DNA from: an uncultured Pelagibacteraceae bacterium
Lineage (GTDB): Bacteria > Pseudomonadota > Alphaproteobacteria > Pelagibacterales > Pelagibacteraceae
Assembly: GCA_902560855.1 (NCBI GenBank)
Contig: CACENJ010000008.1
Span: forward strand, 1-43,442
DNA length: 43,442 nucleotides
Reading direction: 5' to 3'
This document shows positions 16,362 to 24,821 of this stretch, piece by piece. A program made the position numbers and the translations under genes. Numbering within the stretch: position 1 is the first letter of the stretch; each line of letters starts with the position of its first letter. The notes under the pieces were generated by a model. It saw only the letters and a list, made by a program, of their open reading frames with translations, had not been told where the DNA came from and ran no database searches.

Positions 16362-17790
16362 GATAAATTTAAATATATTAAGTCAAAGTTCATCAATAAT
16401 ATTAATAATAACTCTTAGCTTAGTTTTTGTTATTATTGGAATTTTATATACAAAAAAAAATAAAAGTTTAGATAACTACTTAGTTGCAAATAGAAATATA
16501 GAAACATTTTCTTTAACAACAAGTTTTGTAGCTTCAGCACTAGGAGCATGGATATTGTTTGGTCCCGCTTCAGCCGCAACATGGGGAGGTATAGGAGCTG
16601 TAATAGGTTATGCCTTGGGAACAGCGTTTCCTTTATTTGTTTTAATTTATTTGGGAGAGAAGTTTAGGAAATTTTTTCCACAAGGAAAAACTTTAATTGA
16701 AGTTATTAGAATTAGATTTGGAAAAAAATTATTTAAATTAGTTCTATTATTAACTATTTTTTACATGTTTATTTTTTTTGTTGCCGAGGTTACTGCAGTT
16801 TCAATGTTAGTAAATTATATTTCAGGAACAAGTTTATGGATCACTTCCTTTATCGTTATAGTTAGTTCACTTATTTATACTTTATACGGAGGTTTAAGAG
16901 CGTCAATTTTTACAGACAATATCCAGTTTATAATAATTATACTATTATTATTGTTTTCATTAAATTATTTAATTTCATCAAATCTTAATGAGTTTAATAT
17001 GGAATTCATAAAGCATAATAAACCAATTTTGTTAAGCACTACTTATTTACCAAATTTTACTGCTGGACTAACATTTTTTATAGCTGTTGCGGCAACAAAT
17101 TTATTTCATCAAGGTAATTGGCAAAGAGTTTATGCAGCAAAAAACATTAAAGTTTTAAAAAAAAGCTTAACTTTTTCTTTTTTTATTATAATACCAATTG
17201 TTTTTTTTATGGGTTTTTCCGGATTAGTTGCAGTATCAGAAAATTCAGATGTAATTGCAGACCTAGCTTTTTTTTCATTATTGTTAAAAGAGCAATCAGT
17301 ATCAATTGCAATAATATTAATAGTTTTAGCTATCTCTCTTACTATAAGTAGCATCGACACTCTGATAAATGCAATTTCGTCTTTAATAGTAGTTGATGGA
17401 AATAAAGTATTTAAGTTTAAAGGTAATAAATTAAAGTTATCTAAAAATATAATTATTTTATTATCAATTGTTGCCTTCTTTATTTCTTCAAAAGGTATAA
17501 GTATTTTATACTTATTTTTATTAGCTGATCTATTGTGTTGTTCGGCAGTATTAAGTGTTTTTTGCAGTTTTTATAATGAAAAAATTTCTGAAAAAAGTAT
17601 ATATATTTCAATTCTATTCGGTTTATTTTCAGGATTATTACTTTTTCCAAGTCCAGATTTTTCACAATCTATACTTATAGGAATTATATTTCAGATAAGC
17701 GATTTTCCTGCATTTATGTCACAATCATTACTTTTTTTGTCATTTTTAGTCGCAACTTTTTGTCCAATACTTACTTGGAAATTAAAATAA
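16360..17790 (+). CDS. thiV: Sodium:solute symporter, probable thiamine-precursor (HMP) transporter ThiV
   Basis: 476 residues with about 13 transmembrane helices and SSS-family features: the N-terminal D-N-Y-L-V-A-N-R-N-I segment near residue 37, A-S-A-L-G-A-W-I-L-F-G-P-A near 60, and L-Y-G-G-L-R-A-S-I-F-T-D near 174. It is preceded directly by a TPP riboswitch. SAR11 strains lack de novo synthesis of the thiamine pyrimidine HMP, and a riboswitch-controlled symporter named ThiV has been proposed as the uptake system. The substrate is therefore inferred from regulation and published SAR11 physiology. The ATG lies 4 bases after the GGGAG. Confidence 0.88.
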   Translation: MINLNILSQSSSIILIITLSLVFVIIGILYTKKNKSLDNYLVANRNIETFSLTTSFVASALGAWILFGPASAATWGGIGAVIGYALGTAFPLFVLIYLGEKFRKFFPQGKTLIEVIRIRFGKKLFKLVLLLTIFYMFIFFVAEVTAVSMLVNYISGTSLWITSFIVIVSSLIYTLYGGLRASIFTDNIQFIIIILLLLFSLNYLISSNLNEFNMEFIKHNKPILLSTTYLPNFTAGLTFFIAVAATNLFHQGNWQRVYAAKNIKVLKKSLTFSFFIIIPIVFFMGFSGLVAVSENSDVIADLAFFSLLLKEQSVSIAIILIVLAISLTISSIDTLINAISSLIVVDGNKVFKFKGNKLKLSKNIIILLSIVAFFISSKGISILYLFLLADLLCCSAVLSVFCSFYNEKISEKSIYISILFGLFSGLLLFPSPDFSQSILIGIIFQISDFPAFMSQSLLFLSFLVATFCPILTWKLK

Positions 17791-17810
17791 AATGATTAGA
17801 ATCATTAAAA

Positions 17811-18920
17811 ATGTTTAATTTTGTATTACCATTTATTGTATTGATATTAGTAGTAGTTTTTATACATGAGTATGGCCACTATTATTTTGCTAAAAAATAT
17901 GGCGTAGGGGTTACTGACTTTTCTATAGGTTTTGGAAAAGAAATATTCGGCTGGAATGATAAATCAGGAACTCGTTGGAAAATATGTTGGATTCCCCTCG
18001 GCGGATATGTAAAATTCTTTGGTGATAGAAATGTTTTTTCTCAAAGTGATCAAGAAAAAATTATCCAAAAATATAACGAAGAAGATAGAAAAAAGCTTTT
18101 TGTTCTCAAACCTTTATACCAGCGATCTTTAATAGTCGCTGCAGGTCCAATTGCTAATTTTATCTTAGCTATAGTTTTATTTTCATTTATTTATATGTTT
18201 GTTGGAAAAGATTTTACACCTGCAGTTATAAACGAAGTTCATAAAGATAGTCCCGCTGAAATAGCTGGTTTAAAGAAAAATGATGTAATTCTTGAAATTG
18301 ATGGAGTAAAAGTTAAAAGTATATTAGACGTTTCTAAATTAATAACATTGTCGACTTCTGAACTTATTGATTTTAAAGTTTCGAGATATGATCAGGAAAT
18401 TTTATTAAAAATTAGACCCAATCTTGTTCAAGCTGAAGACAACTTAGGAAATAAAGTTAAAAAAAGAATCATTGGAATTCAATTAGGAGCTTATAACAAT
18501 CAAATAAATCATGTTAGGCTTGGTCCTGCTAAGGCAGTATATTATTCTGTAAATGAAGTTTTTTTTATTACCACATCTACTCTTAAATATTTAGGATCAA
18601 TTTTAACTGGATCTGGCGATAGTTCTCAATTGGGTGGTCCAATTCGTATTGCTAAAGTTACAGGACAAGTTGCCGAATTTGGGATTGTCCCTTTTTTAAA
18701 TTTGATGGCTTATATTTCTATAAGTTTAGGATTAATTAATTTATTTCCTATTCCATTGCTTGATGGTGGTCATTTAATGTTTTATGGATTTGAAAAAATT
18801 TTGGGAAGACCATTAAGTCAAAAAACTCAGGAAGGTTTTTTTCGAATCGGAATGTTTTTAATATTATCTTTAATGTTTTTCGCAACTTTTAATGATCTTA
18901 AAGATTTTGGTTTATTTTAA
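17811..18920 (+). CDS. rseP: RIP metalloprotease RseP
   Basis: 369 residues. The zinc motif H-E-Y-G-H is at residues 19-23 in the first transmembrane helix. A PDZ domain (about 130-215) has the S-P-A-E-I-A-G-L-K-K-N-D-V-I-L-E-I-D-G pattern, and the third zinc ligand lies in I-P-L-L-D-G-G-H near residue 321. It performs intramembrane cleavage of anti-sigma factors or of signal peptide remnants. In most alphaproteobacteria rseP lies with bamA and dxr; here it stands between a symporter and HU, an unusual setting. Confidence 0.95.
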   Translation: MFNFVLPFIVLILVVVFIHEYGHYYFAKKYGVGVTDFSIGFGKEIFGWNDKSGTRWKICWIPLGGYVKFFGDRNVFSQSDQEKIIQKYNEEDRKKLFVLKPLYQRSLIVAAGPIANFILAIVLFSFIYMFVGKDFTPAVINEVHKDSPAEIAGLKKNDVILEIDGVKVKSILDVSKLITLSTSELIDFKVSRYDQEILLKIRPNLVQAEDNLGNKVKKRIIGIQLGAYNNQINHVRLGPAKAVYYSVNEVFFITTSTLKYLGSILTGSGDSSQLGGPIRIAKVTGQVAEFGIVPFLNLMAYISISLGLINLFPIPLLDGGHLMFYGFEKILGRPLSQKTQEGFFRIGMFLILSLMFFATFNDLKDFGLF

Positions 18921-19013
18921 AGGGTTTTTAATAGTTAAATAAAGTCAATAAAATCAATAGTTTTTGAGCACAACATCTTGTGTGGAAAAGTACACTACAT
19001 ACTAAAAAAAAGC

Positions 19014-19044
19014 TTGAATTATCAACGATTTTGTTAAGTATATT
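19014..19044 (+). promoter_or_regulatory. Candidate sigma70-type promoter for the HU gene
   Basis: TTGAAT at 19014-19019 and TATATT at 19039-19044 could be the -35 and -10 boxes (19-base spacing, long but possible), upstream of a GGAG ribosome site and the HU ATG at 19071. The 150-base gap between rseP and HU is the obvious place for this promoter. A small CACAA/TTGTG inverted repeat also lies in the gap. Confidence 0.35.
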
Positions 19045-19070
19045 AATAAACCTTATAAACCGGAGCTAAA

Positions 19071-19346
19071 ATGAACAAAAAACAATTAGTTGCCAAATTG
19101 GCTGGTTCTTTGAACCAAAGCAAGGCTGATGCAGAGCGTACTTTTGATACTATTACCAACACTATTTTAGATGCCCTAAAAGGAGATGATTCAGTTAAAA
19201 TAGCTGGTTTTGGTACCTATAAAGTGGCTAAAAGAAAAGCGCGAATAGGACGTAATCCTCGTACGGGAGAACAGATTCAAATAGCAGCTTCTCAAAAGGT
19301 AAAATTTTTACCTGCAAAAGCACTAAAAGAAATATTTAATAAATAA
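19071..19346 (+). CDS. hupB: HU family DNA-binding protein
   Basis: 91 residues, the standard HU length. M-N-K-K-Q-L-V-A-K-L-A at the N-terminus, the G-F-G-T-Y-K-V-A-K-R-K-A-R-I-G-R-N-P-R-T-G segment (about 45-65) with the DNA-intercalating N-P-R-T-G beta-arm, and the V-K-F-L-P-A-K-A-L-K end identify it. It bends and compacts chromosomal DNA. It is a single-gene transcription unit with a strong ribosome site and a strong downstream hairpin, consistent with high expression. Confidence 0.96.
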   Translation: MNKKQLVAKLAGSLNQSKADAERTFDTITNTILDALKGDDSVKIAGFGTYKVAKRKARIGRNPRTGEQIQIAASQKVKFLPAKALKEIFNK

Positions 19347-19354
19347 TTTCACAT

Positions 19355-19389
19355 TGATAACAGCCTTTATAATTAGAAGGCTGTTATCA
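19355..19389 (+). terminator. Strong hairpin terminator after HU
   Basis: TGATAACAGCCTT (19355-19367) and AAGGCTGTTATCA (19377-19389) form a perfect 13-base stem around a 9-base AT loop, just after the HU stop. A short T-run (GATTTTTTAA) follows about 10 bases later. It also lies just past the end of the convergent gene at 19411-20442 and may serve both. Confidence 0.8.
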
Positions 19390-19410
19390 CAGTAATGATT
19401 TTTTAAGCTG

Positions 19411-20442
19411 TTATTTTAATTCACTTTCATCCCAATTTTTTTTCCAGTCAATATTTGGAGACAACCCGAATACAGAATTAATATTTGTCAAATGTATAGC
19501 CAATGAAGGTATTGGTGTAAAACAGTACTCTTTTTCATAAATATTATGTAGTGGTTTTTCAAATGGATAATGTTCGAATTTGCACATAGATGTTAATTCT
19601 TCCCAATATTTTATAACCATCTCTTTACTCATTAAAAAAGTGCATAATGTCTCTTTAACTGATCTCCAATGCCATTTATCGCCAAGTAAAACTTTGGTAT
19701 TTTCAATTTCGCCATATAAATAAGGATAATCAGTAGGACAAAGTATTAATTCAGTTTTTAGCATACTTGATAATTTTTCATAGGTTAAAACCATTTCTTT
19801 AAAAGCTTGGATAGAATGTATGTAATCATCTTCAACAAAATATACTAAATCCTCTGATTCTCTAGCAAGTAGAAGAGATTGGTAAATATTTGACATATTC
19901 GATATTTGATTAAATATTACTTTCTCTTTTTTTTCATTAACAGGATTTATATCTTTTTTAAAATCATCAACATTGAGTGAGACAAATTTACTTTTAAAAA
20001 ATTGATCTGAAAGAATCGATTTTATTTTATCAATAACTTTTTTTTCAGAGTTATGATCAACGATAATTAATTCTAAATTAATATTATTAAATAATTCTTT
20101 TGCATAATTGATTGATTTTATTATAGAGTTCAGCGATCTTAATGTGTATTCTGATTTTTCTTGATCAAATAGCCTTTTTTTAGACTGTGTAAGCATATTT
20201 ACAGAAGCACAAGTTCTCAAAATTATAGTTAAAGATTTTATAGGTCTAGTTATTTGAACTTTGCCCATGGGCATTGTTAATGATCTTTTGCCAATTTTTG
20301 AAAGATCATCATTTATATGTTGATTTGTAACAGGTAAATAAAAATTACCCTGATCTATAATTTCATAATCAAGCAATCTACAAATTTTTATAAAAATCTT
20401 TTTAAAAAAAGATTTTTTATTTGCTTTATTTTTTACCTTCAT
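19411..20442 (-). CDS. Predicted glycosyltransferase-like protein (GT-A type)
   Basis: 343 residues. After a basic N-terminus, I-K-S-L-T-I-I-L-R-T-C-A near residue 68 begins a Rossmann-like domain, L-E-L-I-I-V-D-H-N-S-E-K-K near 124 resembles the nucleotide-sugar segment of GT2 enzymes, and V-Y-F-V-E-D-D-Y-I-H near 200 is a plausible D-x-D-type metal motif. The C-terminal half, with several Trp and His residues, is family-specific. A glycosyltransferase acting on surface polymers is likely but unproven. No membrane segment is visible. It is convergent with HU and divergent from the rhodanese gene. Confidence 0.6.
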   Translation of the reverse strand: MKVKNKANKKSFFKKIFIKICRLLDYEIIDQGNFYLPVTNQHINDDLSKIGKRSLTMPMGKVQITRPIKSLTIILRTCASVNMLTQSKKRLFDQEKSEYTLRSLNSIIKSINYAKELFNNINLELIIVDHNSEKKVIDKIKSILSDQFFKSKFVSLNVDDFKKDINPVNEKKEKVIFNQISNMSNIYQSLLLARESEDLVYFVEDDYIHSIQAFKEMVLTYEKLSSMLKTELILCPTDYPYLYGEIENTKVLLGDKWHWRSVKETLCTFLMSKEMVIKYWEELTSMCKFEHYPFEKPLHNIYEKEYCFTPIPSLAIHLTNINSVFGLSPNIDWKKNWDESELK

Positions 20443-20463
20443 TTAAATATAATTTATCTCAAA

Positions 20464-20847
20464 ATGAAGATTAAATCATCTCAAACTCTTGTTCAAGAAG
20501 CTTTAAAAGTAGTTAAAACTATTACTCCCAATGAAGCTTTAGAAAAATTAGAAAAAAACCAATGTAATTTAATTGATATTAGAGATGCTGTAGAGTTGCA
20601 AAGAGAAGGAATAATTGAAAATTCATTTCATATACCTAGAGGTTTGTTAGAATTTGCAATACAACCAGAAAGTCCTTATGCTAAAAAAGAGAAAATAGAT
20701 TTTAATAAAGAAATTGTGCTATTTTGTGCAGCAGGAGGTAGGTCAGCGTTAGCAGTAAAAACACTTGAAGATATGGGTTTTGAAAAAGTTTCTCATGTGG
20801 AGGGTGGTTTTAATTTAATGAGAAATAGTGGATTTAAAGTTAAATAG
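20464..20847 (+). CDS. Single-domain rhodanese-like sulfurtransferase
   Basis: 127 residues. The N-terminal I-T-P-N-E-A-L-E-K-L, then N-L-I-D-I-R-D-A-V-E, and the active-site loop F-C-A-A-G-G-R-S-A-L-A with Cys88 as the persulfide-carrying residue, followed by the V-E-G-G-F end, are the standard rhodanese pattern. It probably transfers sulfane sulfur in the cytosol; donor and acceptor are unknown. Its end overlaps the convergent thioredoxin-fold gene by 8 bases. Confidence 0.9.
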   Translation: MKIKSSQTLVQEALKVVKTITPNEALEKLEKNQCNLIDIRDAVELQREGIIENSFHIPRGLLEFAIQPESPYAKKEKIDFNKEIVLFCAAGGRSALAVKTLEDMGFEKVSHVEGGFNLMRNSGFKVK

Positions 20848-21430
20848 ATTTTTTATATTCATCTAATGCATAATCTAATCTATCTTGACCCCAAAATAAT
20901 TTTTTATTTACTGTAAAAGTCGGTGCACCAAAAATTTCTTTATCGAAAGCTTCTTGCGTAAGCTTTTTTAATAAATCTTTTACTTTTTGCTCATTTATTT
21001 TTTTGAAAAAAAAATCACAATCTATATCTAATTTTCTTAAAATTTTTTTAGTTATTTCTTCATCCGATAAATCTAAATTTAAAGACCAATAAGCATCAAA
21101 AAAATTTTCTATATATTTTTTTCTAACATTTTGATCTACAATCAAAACACCTCTCATTAATTTAAGAGAATTAATTGGAAATTTTTTATTGAATTTAAAT
21201 TTAATATTAAATTTTTTTGCAACTAATTCACAGTCATTAATTGTAAATTTTTTTTTAGCCTCAATAAATGCAGCAGGAGTTATTTTTCTTAAATTATGTA
21301 ACCCTCCCAATAAAATTGGTTTATAAATAAATTTAATTTTTTCTAATTTTTCAATCATCATTACTCTTTTGTGAGCTAAATAAGTATATGGACTCACAAA
21401 ATCAAAATAGAATTCAATTTGATTAGTCAT
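20840..21430 (-). CDS. 2-hydroxychromene-2-carboxylate isomerase-like (DsbA/kappa-GST fold)
   Basis: 196 residues. I-E-F-Y-F-D-F-V-S-P-Y-T-Y-L-A near residue 5 is the hallmark of the HCCA isomerase / kappa glutathione transferase group. F-G-A-P-T-F-T-V-N near 168 is the conserved cis-Pro region, and W-G-Q-D-R-L-D follows. There is no C-x-x-C, so it is not a disulfide oxidoreductase. Family members use glutathione for isomerisation or conjugation. Its start overlaps the end of the ABA4-like gene by 8 bases. Confidence 0.87.
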   Translation of the reverse strand: MTNQIEFYFDFVSPYTYLAHKRVMMIEKLEKIKFIYKPILLGGLHNLRKITPAAFIEAKKKFTINDCELVAKKFNIKFKFNKKFPINSLKLMRGVLIVDQNVRKKYIENFFDAYWSLNLDLSDEEITKKILRKLDIDCDFFFKKINEQKVKDLLKKLTQEAFDKEIFGAPTFTVNKKLFWGQDRLDYALDEYKKSI

Positions 21431-21896
21431 AAAGAGCTATTTTTTTAGCAAAAAAGATTCTAATTAACCAATAAATGACCAAACCTATTGGGCCTATAAA
21501 ATAAGTTAAAACTATAGGAATAAAAGCTAACGATTTAGGCATGTAGATTTTTTGATAATCGTTTACTATCCAACATCCGCAAAATAAGTTTATTGATAAA
21601 AAATGTATCCAAAAAATAATTGCATATTCTTTTTCAGAAAAAAGATTAATTAACTCATCTATTCCTAAGTATAGATTGAAAATATCTAAAAAATTGAATC
21701 CTTTTTTAGAAATTTCATAAATTAAATATATATCAATCACAGCAAGTATTAAGAGTGGAAAAATAGATGTAACAAATATTTTAGAAATTTTACTTTGGGG
21801 AAAGAAAAGCAGCATAAACCAAAAAGGTAAAACGCCAAAGGTTAGCCAGATGTAAATCATTTCAATCGTAAAAAAATTATAAATTTGATCAATCAT
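21423..21896 (-). CDS. ABA4-like (DUF4281) membrane protein
   Basis: 157 residues with four hydrophobic helices. The signature W-I-H-F-L-S-I-N-L-F-C-G-C-W-I-V-N-D near residues 96-113 and the later T-Y-F-I-G-P-I-G-L-V-I-Y-W-L-I-R correspond to the ABA4-like family. The plant founder, ABA4, is involved in neoxanthin formation; the role of the bacterial homologues is unknown. It overlaps the downstream isomerase gene, so they are probably co-transcribed. Confidence 0.75.
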   Translation of the reverse strand: MIDQIYNFFTIEMIYIWLTFGVLPFWFMLLFFPQSKISKIFVTSIFPLLILAVIDIYLIYEISKKGFNFLDIFNLYLGIDELINLFSEKEYAIIFWIHFLSINLFCGCWIVNDYQKIYMPKSLAFIPIVLTYFIGPIGLVIYWLIRIFFAKKIALYD

Positions 21897-21928
21897 AATT
21901 AAGAATTTATATTATATTACATCATCAT

Positions 21929-22492
21929 ATGATTCCTATAAAAAATAAAAGAAAAAATTTGGAAATGACCATAGAAGAGATGCGAAATTTTGCTTCTGCA
22001 TATATAGAAAAATATGCACCCTCAAAACAACAGGTAAAAACTTATTTACTAAAAAAATATTTAAAATCTTCTATTTCTTCTGTCAAAAAAGATGATCTTA
22101 CTAATTTAATTAATTTGGTAACTGAAGATTTGGAAAATTCTAAGTTTATTAATGATAAGTTTTATTCTGAGAGTAAAGCAAAAAACTTAATTAAGAGAGG
22201 AAGCTCAATAAATAAAATAAGAAATTATTTAATCTCTAAAGGAATTAAAGATAAATACATCAAGGAAACAATACACAAAATTAATGAAAAGAATGAAGAT
22301 CAAGATTTTTTTTCAGCTATAAAAGTATGTAAAAAAAAAAAAATTGGACCTGAAAGAGATCAAGATAATAGATTATTATTTTATAAAAAAGATATATCGA
22401 TTTTAGCTAGATCAGGTTTTAATTTTGAAACATCTAAAAGAGTAATGGATATGGAAAAAGATGATTATTTGAGAATTGTTAATTTTTTATAG
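21929..22492 (+). CDS. recX: Regulatory protein RecX
   Basis: 187 residues. Two or three of the helical triple-repeat units of RecX are visible: A-S-A-Y-I-E-K-Y-A-P-S-K-Q-Q-V-K-T-Y-L near residue 23, F-I-N-D-K-F-Y-S-E-S-K-A near 75, and I-R-N-Y-L-I-S-K-G-I-K-D near 96. RecX modulates RecA filaments. An alternative start is Met13 (21965). A run of 13 A residues (22331-22343) in the coding sequence encodes the K-K-K-K-I stretch. recA is not in this window. Confidence 0.82.
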   Translation: MIPIKNKRKNLEMTIEEMRNFASAYIEKYAPSKQQVKTYLLKKYLKSSISSVKKDDLTNLINLVTEDLENSKFINDKFYSESKAKNLIKRGSSINKIRNYLISKGIKDKYIKETIHKINEKNEDQDFFSAIKVCKKKKIGPERDQDNRLLFYKKDISILARSGFNFETSKRVMDMEKDDYLRIVNFL

Positions 22493-22627
22493 TTTTTTTT
22501 TATTTTTTTCGTTTAAATAATATTCTAATTTTTTTTTAATATGATTTTTTACATAAACAAAAACCAAAAGTCCAAATATTGAAACTGAAACTATAATTAT
22601 TAATATAATTCTTATTTTTTCATCCAT
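22487..22627 (-). CDS. 46-residue single-helix membrane protein coupled to cysQ
   Basis: ATG at 22627 shares bases with the cysQ stop (TAATG), and the ORF ends with TAA at 22487-22489, overlapping the convergent recX end by 6 bases. The product begins M-D-E-K-I-R, has one hydrophobic helix at about residues 6-26 (I-I-L-I-I-I-V-S-V-S-I-F-G-L-L-V-F-V), then a very basic tail with repeated lysines. The coupled start and clean N-in/basic-tail topology make it a credible gene. I know no family for it. Confidence 0.65.
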   Translation of the reverse strand: MDEKIRIILIIIVSVSIFGLLVFVYVKNHIKKKLEYYLNEKNKKKL

Positions 22628-23400
22628 TAAAGTTTTATTCCTCTTTTCAAAATTATACTTGGATTTTTAAAATTTTTTTTTCCATAACTAATTTCATTTC
22701 CATCAAAATCTGTAATTATGCCTCCTGCATGTTTTAAAATTGCGTGTCCCGCAGCTATATCCCATTCATGAGCCCTAGCTTCTGCTGCATAAAAATCAAA
22801 TTCTCCCGAGGCAATAACGCAAAATTTAAGGGAGCTTCTCATATTAGTAAAATTTGTAATATTATATTTTTTATATAATTTATTTATTTCTGGGTTTGTT
22901 TTTCTTGAATATGCAACGGCATTTATTTCATTTTCTTTACTTCTTTTTTCGCATTTTAATCTAACTTTACCTTTTTTATTTAATTCAAAACTATTTGAAC
23001 TATCGTAAGAGTAAAAAATTCTTCCTTTGGCAGGTGCATTAATTATTCCAGCAGCTGGTTTATTATTTAAGATCAATGCGGCATTAATAGTAAATTCCTC
23101 TTTATCTTTAATATAATCCGAAGTTCCATCTATTGGATCTATTAACCAAAAATCTTTTAAATCATCGCTATCTTTATTAGCTGAAGTTTCTTCGGATACA
23201 ACTTTTAGATTTGGAGTTAAACTTTGTATTTTTTTTGTTATTAACTTGTTTACTTCAATATCTCCATTTGTAACTGGAGTATTGTCTGACTTAATTTTTT
23301 TGATTAATCCCTTTTTTCTTAATTCCAATGAAATATTCCCTGAATCAACAAAAGTATCTATTAGATTAAGAATTATTTTTTCAATTTCTGCTACGTCCAT
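22627..23400 (-). CDS. cysQ: 3'(2'),5'-bisphosphate nucleotidase CysQ / inositol monophosphatase family
   Basis: 257 residues. The metal-binding motifs are V-S-E-E-T near residue 77, D-P-I-D-G-T-S-D-Y near 91-99, and W-D-I-A-A-G-H-A-I-L-K-H-A-G-G near 212. The extended loop and the T-P-V-T-N-G-D-I-E-V-N segment near 42 fit CysQ better than SuhB. It hydrolyses PAP to AMP and phosphate, linked to sulfate activation. Its start overlaps the DUF3553 gene and its stop is shared with the small membrane protein gene. Confidence 0.88.
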   Translation of the reverse strand: MDVAEIEKIILNLIDTFVDSGNISLELRKKGLIKKIKSDNTPVTNGDIEVNKLITKKIQSLTPNLKVVSEETSANKDSDDLKDFWLIDPIDGTSDYIKDKEEFTINAALILNNKPAAGIINAPAKGRIFYSYDSSNSFELNKKGKVRLKCEKRSKENEINAVAYSRKTNPEINKLYKKYNITNFTNMRSSLKFCVIASGEFDFYAAEARAHEWDIAAGHAILKHAGGIITDFDGNEISYGKKNFKNPSIILKRGIKL

Positions 23401-23566
23401 AATTTATTTTTCTTAATAATATATTTTTTGAATTTATTACTTTTTTGCCAACATTTTCAAAATTTACTGTAATTTTATTCTTTATTATAGTCTGTACTTG
23501 CCCAATACCCCATTCCTTATTTAAAGGATTTATAACTTTATCTCCAGGCTCGAAATCTATAATCAT
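23381..23566 (-). CDS. DUF3553 family small protein
   Basis: 61 residues. F-E-P-G-D-K-V-I-N-P-L-N-K-E-W-G-I-G-Q-V near the N-terminus, and K-I-T-V-N-F-E-N-V-G-K-K-V-I following, are the SH3-like DUF3553 pattern common in alphaproteobacteria. It resembles the nucleic-acid-binding CarD/KOW-like barrels, but its function is not established. It overlaps cysQ by 20 bases and is divergent from mnmA. Confidence 0.85.
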   Translation of the reverse strand: MIIDFEPGDKVINPLNKEWGIGQVQTIIKNKITVNFENVGKKVINSKNILLRKINYGRSRN

Positions 23567-23609
23567 TTAATATAATATATATTGTATATAAATTTAAATA
23601 TCATCATTT

Positions 23610-24728
23610 ATGAGTAAAATAATAAATTCACTTGGCTTATATAAAGAACCAAAAGATACGACTGTAGTTGTTGCAATGTCTGGAGGCGTAGACTCATCTA
23701 CGGTAGCAGGAATCATGAAGAACGAAGGTTATAATGTAATTGGCATAACATTAAAACTGTATGATGATGCAAAAAAAAATATAAAATCGAGACAGTGCTG
23801 CGCAGGACAAGATATAATGGATGCCAAAAGAGTTGCTCACAAACTGAACATTAAACATAAGATTTTATATTATCAAGACAAGTTTAAATCAGCAGTTGTT
23901 AATAATTTTATAGATAGCTACCTTAATGGAGAAACACCGATTCCTTGTGTTCAATGCAATCAAACAGTTAAATTTAAAGATTTATTTGAAGAAGCAAAAA
24001 CTTTAAATGCTGATGCATTGATAACTGGACATTATGTAAAAAGCATAACAGAGAACAATATTACCAACATGTATCAAGCAGACGATATAAATAAAGATCA
24101 GAGTTATTTTTTATTTAGCACAACTAGAAAACAATTAAATTTTTTGAGATTTCCACTAGGAAGATTAAATAAAAATCAAACAAGAGAAATAGCACATAAA
24201 CTTGAATTAAATGTAGCTGATAAACCAGATAGTCAAGACATATGTTTCGTTCCAAACGGAGATTACGCTTCAGTTATAGAAAAATTTAGACCAAATTCTC
24301 ACAAGAAAGGGAATATAAAAAAAATAGATGGTTCAGTCGTAGGAGTGCATGATGGCATTATTAACTTTACAATAGGTCAAAGAAAAGGAATAAAAGTTGC
24401 AGATAAGGAACCTCTTTATGTAATAGAAATTAATCCTACAAAAAATGAAATTATAGTAGGACCTAAAAAAAACTTAATGAAAAAAAAAATAAAATTAAAA
24501 GATTTAAACTTATTAAATCAAGATCAGAGCGAACTTGAAAAAGAACTTTTTGTTAAAGTTAGATCAACAGGAAAGTTAATTAAAGCTAAGGTTGAATTGC
24601 TCAATGGGTCTGCAAATGTGCATTTAGAAGAAGAAGAATATGGTATTTCGCCAGGTCAAGCATGTGTTTTTTATTCAAAAAAAAAAGAAGGTTTTAAAGT
24701 TTTAGGCGGAGGTTGGATTAAAAAATAG
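23610..24728 (+). CDS. mnmA: tRNA 2-thiouridine(34) synthase MnmA
   Basis: 372 residues. The PP-loop M-S-G-G-V-D-S-S is at about residues 23-30, the catalytic Cys is in P-C-V-Q-C-N near 110, the second Cys in D-S-Q-D-I-C-F near 210, and the G-Q-R-K-G and C-terminal S-P-G-Q-A-C-V-F-Y motifs are present. It thiolates U34 of Glu, Gln and Lys tRNAs with ATP and a persulfide relay. It is monocistronic here, divergent from DUF3553/cysQ and followed by a structured RNA candidate. Confidence 0.97.
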   Translation: MSKIINSLGLYKEPKDTTVVVAMSGGVDSSTVAGIMKNEGYNVIGITLKLYDDAKKNIKSRQCCAGQDIMDAKRVAHKLNIKHKILYYQDKFKSAVVNNFIDSYLNGETPIPCVQCNQTVKFKDLFEEAKTLNADALITGHYVKSITENNITNMYQADDINKDQSYFLFSTTRKQLNFLRFPLGRLNKNQTREIAHKLELNVADKPDSQDICFVPNGDYASVIEKFRPNSHKKGNIKKIDGSVVGVHDGIINFTIGQRKGIKVADKEPLYVIEINPTKNEIIVGPKKNLMKKKIKLKDLNLLNQDQSELEKELFVKVRSTGKLIKAKVELLNGSANVHLEEEEYGISPGQACVFYSKKKEGFKVLGGGWIKK

Positions 24729-24746
24729 TTATCCCCATTGTCCACA
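24729..24746 (+). other. Two adjacent DnaA-box-like 9-mers
   Basis: TTATCCCCA (24729-24737) is followed without a gap by TTGTCCACA (24738-24746). Each differs by one base from the consensus DnaA box TTATCCACA. They lie directly after the mnmA stop. Two boxes alone do not make an origin, and chance cannot be excluded. Confidence 0.3.
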
Positions 24747-24821
24747 AGATTTTTGTTTAGAAAAAAAATCAACTAAAAAGTGATACAAAACTAATATTAA
24801 ATAAAATAATGTATAAATTAA

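Noticed and set aside
24729-24746. Replication origin near mnmA
   Set aside because: Only two imperfect DnaA-like boxes, no cluster, no AT-rich unwinding element distinct from the background and no neighbouring replication genes.
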